From contig NZ_QBDT01000001.1 in assembly GCF_004124325.1 (NCBI RefSeq), positions 4,154,001 to 4,218,000 of the forward strand: a DNA stretch of 64,000 nt, written 5' to 3'. Of the stretch, positions 45,077 through 53,603 are shown one piece after another (within the stretch, counting starts at the first letter, position 1; each line of letters begins with the position of its first letter). Below the pieces are notes generated by a model. That model worked only from the letters and a program-made list of their open reading frames with translations, made no database searches and was not told the origin of the DNA. Made by a program: the position numbers and the translations under genes. This DNA comes from Streptomyces sp. L2. GTDB lineage: Bacteria > Actinomycetota > Actinomycetes > Streptomycetales > Streptomycetaceae.

Positions 45077-45922
45077 ATGAGCCGCAGCGACGTCCTGGTC
45101 GACGCCGACTGGCTCCAGGAGCACCTGGACGACCCGACCATCGCCATCGTCGAGGTGGACGAGGACACGTCCGCCTACGAGAAGAACCACATCAAGAACG
45201 CGATCCGCATCGACTGGACGCAGGATCTGCAGGACCCGATCCGCCGTGACTTCGTCGACCAGGAGGGCTTCGAGAAGCTCCTGTCCGGCAAGGGCATCGC
45301 CAACGACCACACGGTCATCCTCTACGGCGGCAACAACAACTGGTTCGCGTCGTACGCCTACTGGTACTTCAAGCTCTACGGCCACGAGAACGTCAAGCTC
45401 CTCGACGGCGGCCGCAAGAAGTGGGAGCTGGACGCCCGCGAGCTGGTCGCCGGCGACGACGTCCCCGAGCGCGCCGCGACCGACTACCAGGCCAAGCCGC
45501 AGAACACCGCGATCCGCGCCTTCCGCGACGACGTCGTCGCCGCGATCGGCTCGCAGAACCTGGTCGACGTGCGGTCCCCCGACGAGTTCTCCGGCAAGCT
45601 GCTCGCCCCGGCCCACCTGCCCCAGGAGCAGTCGCAGCGCCCCGGCCACGTGCCGTCCGCGAAGAACATCCCGTGGTCGAAGAACGCCAACGACGACGGC
45701 ACCTTCAAGTCGGACGACGCCCTGAAGGAGCTGTACGCCGAGGAGAACGTCGACCTCGCCAAGGACACGATCGCCTACTGCCGCATCGGTGAGCGCTCGG
45801 CCCTGACCTGGTTCGTCCTCTCCGAGCTGCTGGGCGTCCAGAACGTCAAGAACTACGACGGCTCCTGGACCGAGTACGGCTCCCTCGTCGGCGTGCCGAT
45901 CGAGCTCGGCGCCGCCAAGTAG
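45077..45922 (+). CDS. cysA: Thiosulfate sulfurtransferase (rhodanese)
   Basis: 281-residue two-domain rhodanese, transferring sulfane sulfur from thiosulfate. N-terminal inactive domain (IAIVEVDEDTSAYEKNHIKNAIRIDW), C-terminal catalytic domain with active-site Cys in YCRIGERSALTW. Preceded by a good GGAGGA RBS, and followed by DUF1416, the classic CysA-SseC arrangement of actinobacteria. Controlled by the leader peptide above. Called CysA in Streptomyces and mycobacteria; not the sulfate ABC protein. Confidence 0.93.
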   Translation: MSRSDVLVDADWLQEHLDDPTIAIVEVDEDTSAYEKNHIKNAIRIDWTQDLQDPIRRDFVDQEGFEKLLSGKGIANDHTVILYGGNNNWFASYAYWYFKLYGHENVKLLDGGRKKWELDARELVAGDDVPERAATDYQAKPQNTAIRAFRDDVVAAIGSQNLVDVRSPDEFSGKLLAPAHLPQEQSQRPGHVPSAKNIPWSKNANDDGTFKSDDALKELYAEENVDLAKDTIAYCRIGERSALTWFVLSELLGVQNVKNYDGSWTEYGSLVGVPIELGAAK

Positions 45923-46003
45923 GACCGGGCGAGAGCCCTCTCAGACCGACTCTCCGACTTCCCGACTTCCCGACCTTCTGGTCAGACCCCTCTGGAGAAA
46001 GAC

Positions 46004-46291
46004 ATGTGTGGAGCGAAGGCCGGCGGCCCCGACGCCTCGACGATCAAGCCCGGTGAGACGACGATCCAGGGCCAGGTGACCCGCGACGGCGAGCCGGTGA
46101 CGGGCTACGTCCGCCTGCTGGACTCGACCGGCGAGTTCACCGCGGAGGTCCCCACCTCCGCCACGGGCCAGTTCCGCTTCTACGCGGCCGAGGGCACCTG
46201 GACGGTCCGCGCCCTCGTCCCCGGCGCCACCGCCGACCGCACGGTCGTCGCCCAGCAGGGCGGCCTCGCGGAGGTCGCGATCGCGGTCTGA
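46004..46291 (+). CDS. DUF1416 protein (SseC-like)
   Basis: 95-residue beta-sandwich protein (MCGAKAGGPDASTIKPGETTIQGQVTRDGEPVTGYVRLLDSTG). DUF1416 genes lie directly downstream of cysA in many actinobacteria. The Cys at residue 2 and MCGA start are conserved. Probably in the cysA transcript, which ends at the hairpin 32 bp downstream. Confidence 0.9.
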   Translation: MCGAKAGGPDASTIKPGETTIQGQVTRDGEPVTGYVRLLDSTGEFTAEVPTSATGQFRFYAAEGTWTVRALVPGATADRTVVAQQGGLAEVAIAV

Positions 46292-46322
46292 GCGACGCCG
46301 GCTCCGGCCGGCCTCAGCACCG

Positions 46323-46372
46323 GCCGAAGGGCCGCACCCACGGGTTGGACGCCTCGGGTGCGGCCCTTCGGC
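46323..46372 (+). terminator. 17-bp perfect hairpin terminator
   Basis: Arms GCCGAAGGGCCGCACCC (46323-46339) and its complement (46356-46372), 16-nt loop, just after the DUF1416 gene. No U-tract. Very likely the terminator of the cysA operon. Confidence 0.8.
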
Positions 46373-46411
46373 ATGCTCCCGTCCGGGGCCGGGCGGAATT
46401 ACTCTGGAGTC

Positions 46412-46669
46412 ATGTACGCACGGCGGCGTCGCCAGTACTTCGTCATGATGGGCATCTGCATCGGGATGTTCGTCCTGGCGTGGGGCGTCGTGCGCCTGTG
46501 GTCGGTGACCGCCGCCGTCGGCATGTGCGTGTTCGCCATGCTGATCCCGCCGGTCGCCGCGATGGTCGCCAACCGGCGCGGCCCCGACGACCGCTGGTGG
46601 GACGACCCGTCCGGCGACCCGAAGTCCGACGAGTGGTGGGACGAGCTGGACGGCAAGAAACGCCGTTGA
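46412..46669 (+). CDS. DUF3099 small membrane protein
   Basis: 85-residue protein. Two membrane helices (YFVMMGICIGMFVLAWGVVRLW, then VGMCVFAMLIPPVAAMVAN) and an acidic Trp-rich tail (DDRWWDDPSGDPKSDEWWDEL). It matches the DUF3099 pattern. It is convergent with the DsrE gene, 16 bp apart. Function unknown. Confidence 0.85.
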   Translation: MYARRRRQYFVMMGICIGMFVLAWGVVRLWSVTAAVGMCVFAMLIPPVAAMVANRRGPDDRWWDDPSGDPKSDEWWDELDGKKRR

Positions 46670-46685
46670 GCGGCGTTTGCCTGTC

Positions 46686-47048
46686 TCAGTAGACGAGCGC
46701 CTGCGTCTCGTCCCCGAGCGCCTCCTGGACGAAGACCTGCGCGCCGGCGATCCGGACGCCCTCGACGACGTCCTTCTCCGTGATGTCCCGCCGGGCCGCG
46801 CACTGCGTGCACAGCGTGACGCGGCCCGCCGCGAGGATCGAGTCGATCAGGTCCGGCAGCGGGGCCGAGTGCGGCAGCTCGAACTCGGCGGCCCTCCCCG
46901 GCAGCGCGAACCACGCGGACTCGCCGGTCAGCCACAGGGACACGTCGACGCCGCTGGCCACGGCCACCGCCGCGACCGTGAACGCCTGCGAGCAGCGCTC
47001 CGGGGCGTCCGCCCCGGCCGTCACCTTGATCACGAGTTTCTTGGCCAT
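46686..47048 (-). CDS. DsrE-family protein
   Basis: 120-residue protein with the DsrE/TusD fold (KLVIKVTAGADAPERCSQAFTVAAVAVASGVDVSLWLTGES) and two Cys in TLCTQCAARRDI. DsrE proteins relay sulfur in several pathways, in keeping with the neighbouring cysA. Start at ATG 47048. Confidence 0.88.
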   Translation of the reverse strand: MAKKLVIKVTAGADAPERCSQAFTVAAVAVASGVDVSLWLTGESAWFALPGRAAEFELPHSAPLPDLIDSILAAGRVTLCTQCAARRDITEKDVVEGVRIAGAQVFVQEALGDETQALVY

Positions 47049-47147
47049 GGCCGAATCGTAATTCGTTTGCCTACAACTCCATGCGCATGACATCAGTCTC
47101 CTGTGAGGCGCGAGTGAGGGAACTCGTGCCTCCGTTAGTGGGGAGAC

Positions 47148-47921
47148 GTGGGAGAAGCCTTGGACGTGCCTGAAAGACCCGTACCCGACCGACCCGTGGA
47201 GGAGAGTCCGGCAACTCCCGCCACCCCGGTGCGCCGGCGTGGCCGTACCACGCTGATCGTCGCCGGCGCGGCCGCCCTCGGCCTGGTCGCCGGCACCTGC
47301 GCCGGCTACCTCGTGCAGGCCGGCCGCACACCGACGAAACTGCCCTCGCTGTCCCAGCCCGTCGTCCACCAGGCCAAGGGCTACGTCCAGCCGCTGACGG
47401 CCGCCCAGGACCACCGCGTGAAGACGGACGGCGACCTGCGCAAGCTGCTGCTGACGCGGCCGGGCGGGACGCAGAAGACCGATCGCACCAACAGTTGGTC
47501 GGACCTCGGCGATTACGTGGAGGACTTCGACGAGCCCGGCACGATCTTCGGACAGCAACTGGGCGACGAGTTCCGTCGCGTCGCTGTCACCGGTTGGCGG
47601 AAGGGCTCGACGGTCGTAGACATCCAACTCGTGCAGTACCGGCAGGACACCAGGCTGGCCGCGGCCGACAGCGTGGACTCCCAGCGGTACTACGGGGACC
47701 ACGAGCCCAACACCCGGAGTTGGTCGCTGCCCGGCACCGGCGACGGCATGGTGTACGTGTTCGACACACCCAAGACCAAGTCCGGCTACCTGCCGCTGTA
47801 CACCGCTGAGGCCATCGCCTCGCGCGGCGACATCTACATGGACATCTGGATCGCGTCGACCAAACGGGTCCCCAAAGACCAGATCATGAACCTGGCGAAG
47901 AAGCAGGTGGGCCGTCTGTGA
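47148..47921 (+). CDS. Anchored hypothetical protein 1 of 3
   Basis: 257-residue protein: cytoplasmic Pro-rich N-terminus, one membrane helix (TTLIVAGAAALGLVAGTCAGYLV), external domain with many charged residues. It overlaps the next gene by 4 bp and that one the third by 4 bp; all three have the same design, so they may form a complex. No known domain. Confidence 0.8.
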   Translation: MGEALDVPERPVPDRPVEESPATPATPVRRRGRTTLIVAGAAALGLVAGTCAGYLVQAGRTPTKLPSLSQPVVHQAKGYVQPLTAAQDHRVKTDGDLRKLLLTRPGGTQKTDRTNSWSDLGDYVEDFDEPGTIFGQQLGDEFRRVAVTGWRKGSTVVDIQLVQYRQDTRLAAADSVDSQRYYGDHEPNTRSWSLPGTGDGMVYVFDTPKTKSGYLPLYTAEAIASRGDIYMDIWIASTKRVPKDQIMNLAKKQVGRL

Positions 47922-48793
47922 ACGAGTTCCCGAACCAGCGGCCCGCCGAGCCGGACCCGCTCACCGAGGCTCCCGTGGCGTTGGTGCCCGTGACGGACCC
48001 CGCCCCGCCGACCGAGGCCCCTGTCGTGTCGGACCCCGCTCCGGCTCCCGCTCGGCCGCGTCGGCGTCTGGGCCGCCGGCTGGGCCGTGTCCTCACCGGC
48101 CTGGTCGTGGTCGCCGCCGTCCTCGGCGGTGCCGGATACACCGCCGTGACCGTCGAGCACGCCGACCGGGACCCCGGCAAGCCCGTGTGGAAGTTCCCCG
48201 CCGCCCAGAAGGACCCGGGGGAGAAGGCGGCGAAGGGCCTGCGCGCCATGCTGCTGCCCTACGCGGACGGCCCCCTGAAGTTCCACCGCGGACCGGACAT
48301 CGCCGAGTTCGGCTCGGACGCCGAACTCAGCGGCCGCCAGGCCACCGCCCTGCGCAAGCAGTCGATCCACGACCTCCCCCCGCAGACGCGGCGGAAGCTG
48401 GAGGACCTGATCGACAAGGAGCACATCAAGGGGATGGCGATGCGCAGCTACGCCTCCGACGACGCCTCGTACGGCGGCGTGACGGTGAGCTTCGAACTGG
48501 TGGAGATGGACCAGGGCTCGGCCCGGACACTCGCGCGGAGCCAGCGTGCCGTCTTCACCGCCCTGAAGATCTTCCGCAAGGGGCCGAAGATCAAGGGCCA
48601 CCAGAACACGGCCTGCTTCCTGCCTCCGAAGGACCACGACGAGAAGATCGGCCGCATGGTCTGCTTCGGCTACGAGGGCGATGTGCTGGTCACCGCCGAC
48701 GTGTCCGGGCGCAGCCCTGTCGACACCCACGCCCTCGCCGGTTTCATCGGCCGGCAACTCGACCGCATCAAGGACCCGGGGAAGGCCGTATGA
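47918..48793 (+). CDS. Anchored hypothetical protein 2 of 3
   Basis: 291-residue protein, GTG start in the ATGA/GTGA overlap. Long Pro/Val/Thr-rich N-terminus, membrane helix VLTGLVVVAAVLGGAGYTAV, then an external domain (KGLRAMLLPYADGPLKFHRGPDIAEFG). Probably single-pass with the bulk outside. Paralogous in design to its neighbours, not clearly in sequence. Confidence 0.78.
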   Translation: MNEFPNQRPAEPDPLTEAPVALVPVTDPAPPTEAPVVSDPAPAPARPRRRLGRRLGRVLTGLVVVAAVLGGAGYTAVTVEHADRDPGKPVWKFPAAQKDPGEKAAKGLRAMLLPYADGPLKFHRGPDIAEFGSDAELSGRQATALRKQSIHDLPPQTRRKLEDLIDKEHIKGMAMRSYASDDASYGGVTVSFELVEMDQGSARTLARSQRAVFTALKIFRKGPKIKGHQNTACFLPPKDHDEKIGRMVCFGYEGDVLVTADVSGRSPVDTHALAGFIGRQLDRIKDPGKAV

Positions 48794-49707
48794 CCGAGGA
48801 GCACACGCCCGCGCCGATCCCGGCGCAGGCGCCCGAGGCCCCGCCCGAGCCCATGCCCGAGGCCCTGCCCGCGGACCCGTCGGCGGCCGTGCCCCCGCCG
48901 CCCTTCCCGCCCTCGGCGCCCGCGCCGCTTCCGCCGGTGAAGAAGGACCGCCGGGTCCTGCGTGCCGTGCTGCGCTGGACCGCGGCCACCGTCGTGTTCG
49001 CGGCGGTGGGCACGTCGGCGGCGTACGGCATCACGCAGATGAAGCGCACCGACGTACCCGGTCTCGCCACGCACTCGGACGGCCGCTGGGACTACCCGGA
49101 GATCGTCCGGCCGCCGCTGCCGTCGGGCAGCCCCGGCCCGTTCGCCGACCGCAACACCTCCGCGTCCCACTACGCCGACCTGCGCAAGCTGGTGCTGGCC
49201 GCGCCGAAGGGCGCCAAGACCGACAAGGCGCTGGCCGGCAAGGAGGGATGGCTGGACACGAAGACCTTCCTCGCGGAGTACGCCTCCGCGGGGGACCGGA
49301 ACGAGATCCAGGACACCCTCCGCGACCGCGCGCTCCGGCACATCGCAGCCCGCGGCTGGACCATGCCCGACGGCACCCGCACCCGGATCTACCTGCTCCA
49401 GTTCGACACCGGGACGATGGCCGGCCAGGTCCAGGAGGAGCAGTTCTCCGGCTACGACGCCCCGCCGCACGCCCTGCGCGGGGCCCCCGCGATGCACCTG
49501 GACGAGTCGTTCCCGGACTCGTCGGACAGTTCCCGCGTGCTGCACTACGCGTACGTCGAGCCGAAGCCCTACGGCGCCGAGCAGGTCCGGCAGGCCGTGC
49601 TCTTCGCCGGTGACGTCATCGGCGTCGTCGTACAGTCCCGCAAGGGCGGCGCGAAGGCGGTCCCGTTCCAGCAGACGGTGGTGCTGGAGAAGCAGCTCCT
49701 GGGCTGA
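48790..49707 (+). CDS. Anchored hypothetical protein 3 of 3
   Basis: 305-residue protein with a Pro/Ala-rich N-terminus (repeats of PxPEAxPx), a membrane helix (WTAATVVFAAVGTSAAYGI) and a 200-residue external domain that aligns by eye with protein 1 (DLRKLLL / DLRKLVL and IYLLQF / VDIQLVQY strands). Last of the three. Confidence 0.8.
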   Translation: MTEEHTPAPIPAQAPEAPPEPMPEALPADPSAAVPPPPFPPSAPAPLPPVKKDRRVLRAVLRWTAATVVFAAVGTSAAYGITQMKRTDVPGLATHSDGRWDYPEIVRPPLPSGSPGPFADRNTSASHYADLRKLVLAAPKGAKTDKALAGKEGWLDTKTFLAEYASAGDRNEIQDTLRDRALRHIAARGWTMPDGTRTRIYLLQFDTGTMAGQVQEEQFSGYDAPPHALRGAPAMHLDESFPDSSDSSRVLHYAYVEPKPYGAEQVRQAVLFAGDVIGVVVQSRKGGAKAVPFQQTVVLEKQLLG

Positions 49708-49729
49708 CGTCCGCCACCGCCCCTCGCAG

Positions 49730-49770
49730 AGAGCCCCGGGGCCCGGCCGCGTAAGCTGGGCCCCGGCTCT
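49730..49770 (+). terminator. GC-rich hairpin terminator candidate
   Basis: Arms AGAGCC(CC)GGGGCCC from 49730 and GGGCCCCGGCTCT at 49758-49770, 13 bp with a 2-nt bulge. It follows the third anchored protein gene and precedes the small membrane gene. Confidence 0.55.
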
Positions 49771-49802
49771 GTGTACCGCCCACCCTCGCTCAAGGAGCAT
49801 CC

Positions 49803-49901
49803 GTGGAGATCTTCTTCGAAACCCTGCTGGTCCTGGTCTGCGTCGGCGTCCTCGCCTTCGCCTACCTGACCGTGAAGAAGCTGTACCAGGGCCAGCGCTG
49901 A
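49803..49901 (+). CDS. Small membrane protein (32 aa)
   Basis: 32-residue GTG-start ORF, single hydrophobic helix (TLLVLVCVGVLAFAYLTV) with a basic tail (KKLYQGQR). AAGGAG is 5 nt upstream of the GTG. Located 25 bp before the nitrobindin gene, on the same strand; possibly conserved with it. Function unknown. Confidence 0.65.
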   Translation: MEIFFETLLVLVCVGVLAFAYLTVKKLYQGQR

Positions 49902-49926
49902 CCACCCACCCCAGGAATCGCCGCTC

Positions 49927-50502
49927 ATGATCGAGATCCCGTCCGACCTGCACAAGGACCTCGTCCCGCTCGCCTTCCTGCTCGGCAACTGGGCCGGCGC
50001 GGGCGTGCACGACTTCCCCGGTGCCGAGAAGTGCAACTTCGGCCAGGAGGTCACCTTCGGCCACGACGGCCGGGACTTCCTGGAGTACCACTCCCACAGC
50101 TGGGTGCTCGACCAGGACGGCAACAAGGTCCGCCCTCTGGAGTCGGAGTCCGGCTACTGGCGGATCGACGCCGACCGCAAGGTCGAGGTGACCATGGTCC
50201 GCGACGACGGCGTCGTCGAGATCTGGTACGGCGAGCTGGCCGACAAGAAGCCGCAGATCGACCTGGTCACCGACGCGGTCGCCCGCACGGCCGCCTCCGC
50301 GCCGTACACCGGCGGCAAGCGGCTGTACGGCTACGTCAAGAGCGACCTGATGTGGGTCGGCGAGAAGCAGACCCCCGAGGTCGAGCTGCGCCCCTATATG
50401 TCGGCGCACCTGAAGAAGGTCGTCACCCCGGAGGACGTCGAGCGCTGGGCCAAGGCCCTCCCCGACGACATGCCGGACGACGGGATCGCGTTCTTCAAGT
50501 AG
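49927..50502 (+). CDS. Nitrobindin-like heme-binding protein
   Basis: 191-residue ten-stranded beta-barrel of the THAP4/nitrobindin (DUF1794) family. GNWAGAG near residue 20 is the GxWxGxG motif, and a late His (SAHLKKVV) is the likely axial heme ligand. These bind ferric heme and react with NO or peroxynitrite. Located just before nur. Confidence 0.9.
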   Translation: MIEIPSDLHKDLVPLAFLLGNWAGAGVHDFPGAEKCNFGQEVTFGHDGRDFLEYHSHSWVLDQDGNKVRPLESESGYWRIDADRKVEVTMVRDDGVVEIWYGELADKKPQIDLVTDAVARTAASAPYTGGKRLYGYVKSDLMWVGEKQTPEVELRPYMSAHLKKVVTPEDVERWAKALPDDMPDDGIAFFK

Positions 50503-50518
50503 TCCTAGACTCGGGGCT

Positions 50519-50956
50519 GTGGTGAGCACCGACTGGAAGAGCGACCTCAGGCAGCGCGGCTACCGGCTGACGCCGCAGCGGCAACTCGTGCTCGAAGCCG
50601 TGGACACCCTGGAGCACGCGACCCCGGACGACATCCTCGGCGAGGTCCGCAAGACGGCCTCCGGGGTCAACATCTCCACCGTCTACCGGACGCTGGAGCT
50701 GCTGGAGGAGCTGGGCCTGGTCAGCCACGCCCACCTCGGGCACGGCGCGCCCACCTACCACCTCGCCGACCGCCACCACCACCTCCACCTGGTCTGCCGG
50801 GACTGCGAGAACGTGATCGAGGCGGACGTGGCGGTGGCGGCGGAGTTCACGGCGAAACTGCGGCAGCAGTTCGGGTTCGACACCGACATGAAGCACTTCG
50901 CGATCTTCGGGCGGTGCGAGGACTGCAGCCGGAAGGGCCCGGCCGCCACGTCGTAG
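50519..50956 (+). CDS. nur: Nur, nickel-responsive Fur-family regulator
   Basis: 145-residue repressor. HTH RGYRLTPQRQLVLEAVDTLEHATPDDIL, dimerisation and metal domain with HHHLHLVCRDC. Residues His33, His86, His88, His90 (M-site) and His70, His72, His126 (Ni-site), as known in S. coelicolor Nur, are all present, plus two CxxC pairs (93/96 and 133/136). Represses nickel uptake and sodF. GTG start at 50519 gives the canonical length. Nur regulates elsewhere in the genome; no local target visible. Confidence 0.92.
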   Translation: MVSTDWKSDLRQRGYRLTPQRQLVLEAVDTLEHATPDDILGEVRKTASGVNISTVYRTLELLEELGLVSHAHLGHGAPTYHLADRHHHLHLVCRDCENVIEADVAVAAEFTAKLRQQFGFDTDMKHFAIFGRCEDCSRKGPAATS

Positions 50957-50966
50957 GCTGGCCCTC

Positions 50967-51932
50967 ATGAAGAGCCCCCTGCTGTCCCTGCCCGGCGCCG
51001 TCCCCGCCGAGGGCGTGGACGAAGGCGTCGCCGCCCACTACGGCGACCTGTTCCGCGAGCAGCGCGCCCTCGCCGACGGCACCGGATTCGTCGACCTCTC
51101 GCACCGCGGGGTCGTCACGGTCACCGGCGAGGACCGGCTGAGCTGGCTGCACCTGCTGCTCACCCAGCACGTCAGCGAGCTGCCGGCGGGCGAGGCCACC
51201 GAGGCGCTGATCCTGTCCGCCCACGGGCACATCGAGCACGCGCTGTACCTGGTGGACGACGGCACGACGGTGTGGGCGCACGTGGAGCCGGGCACCCAGG
51301 AGGCGCTGATCGCGTACCTGGAGTCGATGAAGTTCTTCTACCGGGTCGAGGTCGCCGACCGCACGGCCGACACCGCGGTGGTCCACCTCCCGGCGGGTTC
51401 GATCGGGGAGGTTCCCGACGGCGTCGTGGTGCGCGAGACGGCGTACGGGCGTGATCTGTTCCTCCCCCGCGCCGATCTGGAGTCCTTCGCGGACCGGTCC
51501 GGTCCGGCGGCGGGGCTCCTCGCCTACGAGGCGCTGCGCGTCGAGCACCACCGGCCGCGGCTCGGCTTCGAGACCGACCACCGGACCATTCCGCACGAGC
51601 TGGGGTGGATCGGTACGGCCGTGCATCTGCAGAAGGGGTGCTACCGGGGGCAGGAGACGGTCGCCCGCGTGCAGAACCTGGGCAAGCCGCCGCGTCGGCT
51701 GGTCTTCCTCCACCTCGACGGCAGCGAGGTGCACCTGCCGGCGCCGGGGACGGGGTTGTTCCTGGCCGAGGAGGGGTCCGAGGGGCGTCGAATCGGCTTC
51801 GTGACGACGTCCGTACGGCACCACGAACTCGGCCCGATCGCTCTCGCGCTGGTCAAACGGAACATCCCCCTCGACGCGGTGCTCCTGGCCGGAGAAACAG
51901 CAGCGGCCCAGGAACCGGTGGTCCACCCGTAA
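50967..51932 (+). CDS. YgfZ/GcvT-like folate-binding protein
   Basis: 321-residue protein of the YgfZ family (Fe-S cluster maintenance through folate). The signature KGCYRGQETVARVQNLGKPPR is present, with the conserved Cys. Starts 10 bp after nur. Length matches the actinobacterial members. Confidence 0.92.
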   Translation: MKSPLLSLPGAVPAEGVDEGVAAHYGDLFREQRALADGTGFVDLSHRGVVTVTGEDRLSWLHLLLTQHVSELPAGEATEALILSAHGHIEHALYLVDDGTTVWAHVEPGTQEALIAYLESMKFFYRVEVADRTADTAVVHLPAGSIGEVPDGVVVRETAYGRDLFLPRADLESFADRSGPAAGLLAYEALRVEHHRPRLGFETDHRTIPHELGWIGTAVHLQKGCYRGQETVARVQNLGKPPRRLVFLHLDGSEVHLPAPGTGLFLAEEGSEGRRIGFVTTSVRHHELGPIALALVKRNIPLDAVLLAGETAAAQEPVVHP

Positions 51933-52029
51933 GGGCGCGCCCCCCCGCAGCGCCGGGGACCCGCCCCCACCCGCGGCCACGGCCACACCGCGACTCGCCG
52001 CACAGTCGCCCCTGCTCCGTCGTCACCTG

Positions 52030-52140
52030 CGGGTCCGCCGTGGCTGGTCGCGCAGTTCCCCGCGCCCCTGACGGGGCACTGCGCCGCCTCCGCCTGCGGG
52101 CGCGCTGTGGCTGGTCGCGCAGTTCCCCGCGCCCCTGGGG
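52030..52140. repeat. Dispersed repeat, two inverted copies
   Basis: Two copies of the reverse orientation of the GCGCGGGGAACTGCGCGA element (as CTGGTCGCGCAGTTCCCCGC, at 52044 and 52111, 67 bp apart), in the 394-bp gap after ygfZ. The rest of the gap (52141-52326) has no obvious gene. Confidence 0.7.
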
Positions 52141-52326
52141 AGTTGGCGTCGCGTCGGCTGCATCAGCCCCCCAGCCGCGGTGCTGCCCACTCAGCTGCGA
52201 GCCGCAGGCGGCGGCGTTCCTCTCCCAGCTGCGGGCATGCGTGCCGCTAGGGGCGGCACGGGTGGGCGCAGCGGCACCCGGCAGCGCCGGTGAGCGGCCC
52301 CCAGCCCCGGCCGGCACCAGCGGGGT

Positions 52327-52752
52327 TCAGATTTCGAGCAGGACCGTGAAGGGCCCGTCGTTCGTGAGGGAGACCTTCATCTGGGCGCCGAAGCGGCCTG
52401 TGGCGACCGTTGCTCCGAGGGCGCGGAGTTGGGCGACGACCTCGTCGACCAGGGGCTCGGCGACCGACCCCGGCGCCGCCGCGCTCCACGTTGGCCGGCG
52501 GCCCTTGCGCGCATCGCCGTACAGCGTGAACTGACTGATCACCAGCAGCGGCGCCCCCACATCACCGCACGACCGCTCCTCCGCCAGCATCCGCACGGAC
52601 CACAGCTTCCGCGCCAGCTGCGCCGCCTTCTCCGCGGTGTCCTCGTGCGTCACCCCGACCAGGACACACAGCCCCTCGCCCTCGATCGCGCCGACGACCT
52701 CGCCGTCCACGACGACGCTCGCCCCGTCCACCCTCTGCACCACCGCACGCAT
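52327..52752 (-). CDS. dtd: D-aminoacyl-tRNA deacylase
   Basis: 141-residue DTD proofreading enzyme that hydrolyses D-aminoacyl-t[24 protein letters not shown] at the start, [20 protein letters not shown] (catalytic SQFTLYGD), and [12 protein letters not shown] at the C-terminus (with the cross-subunit NDGPxT motif) are all canonical. Start ATG 52752. Confidence 0.95.
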   Translation of the reverse strand: MRAVVQRVDGASVVVDGEVVGAIEGEGLCVLVGVTHEDTAEKAAQLARKLWSVRMLAEERSCGDVGAPLLVISQFTLYGDARKGRRPTWSAAAPGSVAEPLVDEVVAQLRALGATVATGRFGAQMKVSLTNDGPFTVLLEI

Positions 52753-52890
52753 GCGCACCATCATGCAACCCCCGCCTCACGGATCCCTAAACACCCATCT
52801 AGGGCCGTTCGGGGGCACTCGGTCACATAGTGGCCACCGGGGGTGGCACGATGCTGTTCACACGCCGGTCGAGGGGACGGTCACAAGACC

Positions 52891-53544
52891 ATGAGCACAC
52901 CGAGCACCGGGCGGCTGAGCACGCACCGGCCGCCCGCGCAGCGCAGCGACAGCCCGACCAGCCCGTCGCTGCCGGCGGAACCGCCCGCTGAACCGCCCGC
53001 TGAACCGCCCGCCGAGCCGTCCGCCGGACCGCCCGTCGAGCCACCCGCGCACGATCTGGGCCCGCTGAGCCTGCCCGAGCTGCGCGCCCTGCGCCGGGAC
53101 GCCCAGCGGGACGAGGCGGACCTGAGTTACGTACGGCGCCTGCTGCAGGGCCGTATCGACATCCTGCGGGCCGAGCTGGCCCGGCGCGGTGGCGCGGCGT
53201 CCGTGCCGGCGCCGGCGGACGGCTCGGTCGTCGACCGGCTCCCGGAGATCCTGACCGACGCCCCCGCCCGCCAGCGCTCCTCGGCCCGGCACGTCACGCT
53301 CGGCACCCCGCACAACGAGGAGTACCGGCGGCTGGCCGCCGAGATGCTCGCCGAGGTGGAGCTGTCGGACCTGACGGCCCGCACGGACCTGGAGCTGAAC
53401 ACGGCGATGGGCCGGCTCACCCGGTACGAACAGGAGGTGTCCCGGCGCCGCCAGCACCTCCAGCGCACGGCCGACGACTGCAGCGGCGAGATCGCCCGCC
53501 GCTACCGCGAGGGCGAGGCCCAGGTGGACGACCTGCTCGCGTGA
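52891..53544 (+). CDS. rsiG: RsiG, c-di-GMP-dependent anti-sigma-WhiG factor
   Basis: 217-residue mainly helical protein. It carries the RsiG signature E(X)3S(X)2R(X)3Q(X)3D twice, at residues 75-90 (from EADLSYVRR) and 180-195 (from EQEVSRRRQ), each on a long helix, as needed to bind two c-di-GMP dimers. In Streptomyces RsiG with c-di-GMP holds WhiG inactive and so controls sporulation. An unusual PPAEP repeat occupies residues 29-52. Previously annotated AmfC in S. coelicolor. Confidence 0.92.
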   Translation: MSTPSTGRLSTHRPPAQRSDSPTSPSLPAEPPAEPPAEPPAEPSAGPPVEPPAHDLGPLSLPELRALRRDAQRDEADLSYVRRLLQGRIDILRAELARRGGAASVPAPADGSVVDRLPEILTDAPARQRSSARHVTLGTPHNEEYRRLAAEMLAEVELSDLTARTDLELNTAMGRLTRYEQEVSRRRQHLQRTADDCSGEIARRYREGEAQVDDLLA

Positions 53545-53603
53545 CCCGCGAGGCCCCGGAAAATCCGGGCGACATCCGGCGCCACCGCGCCTAGCGTGAC
53601 CCC

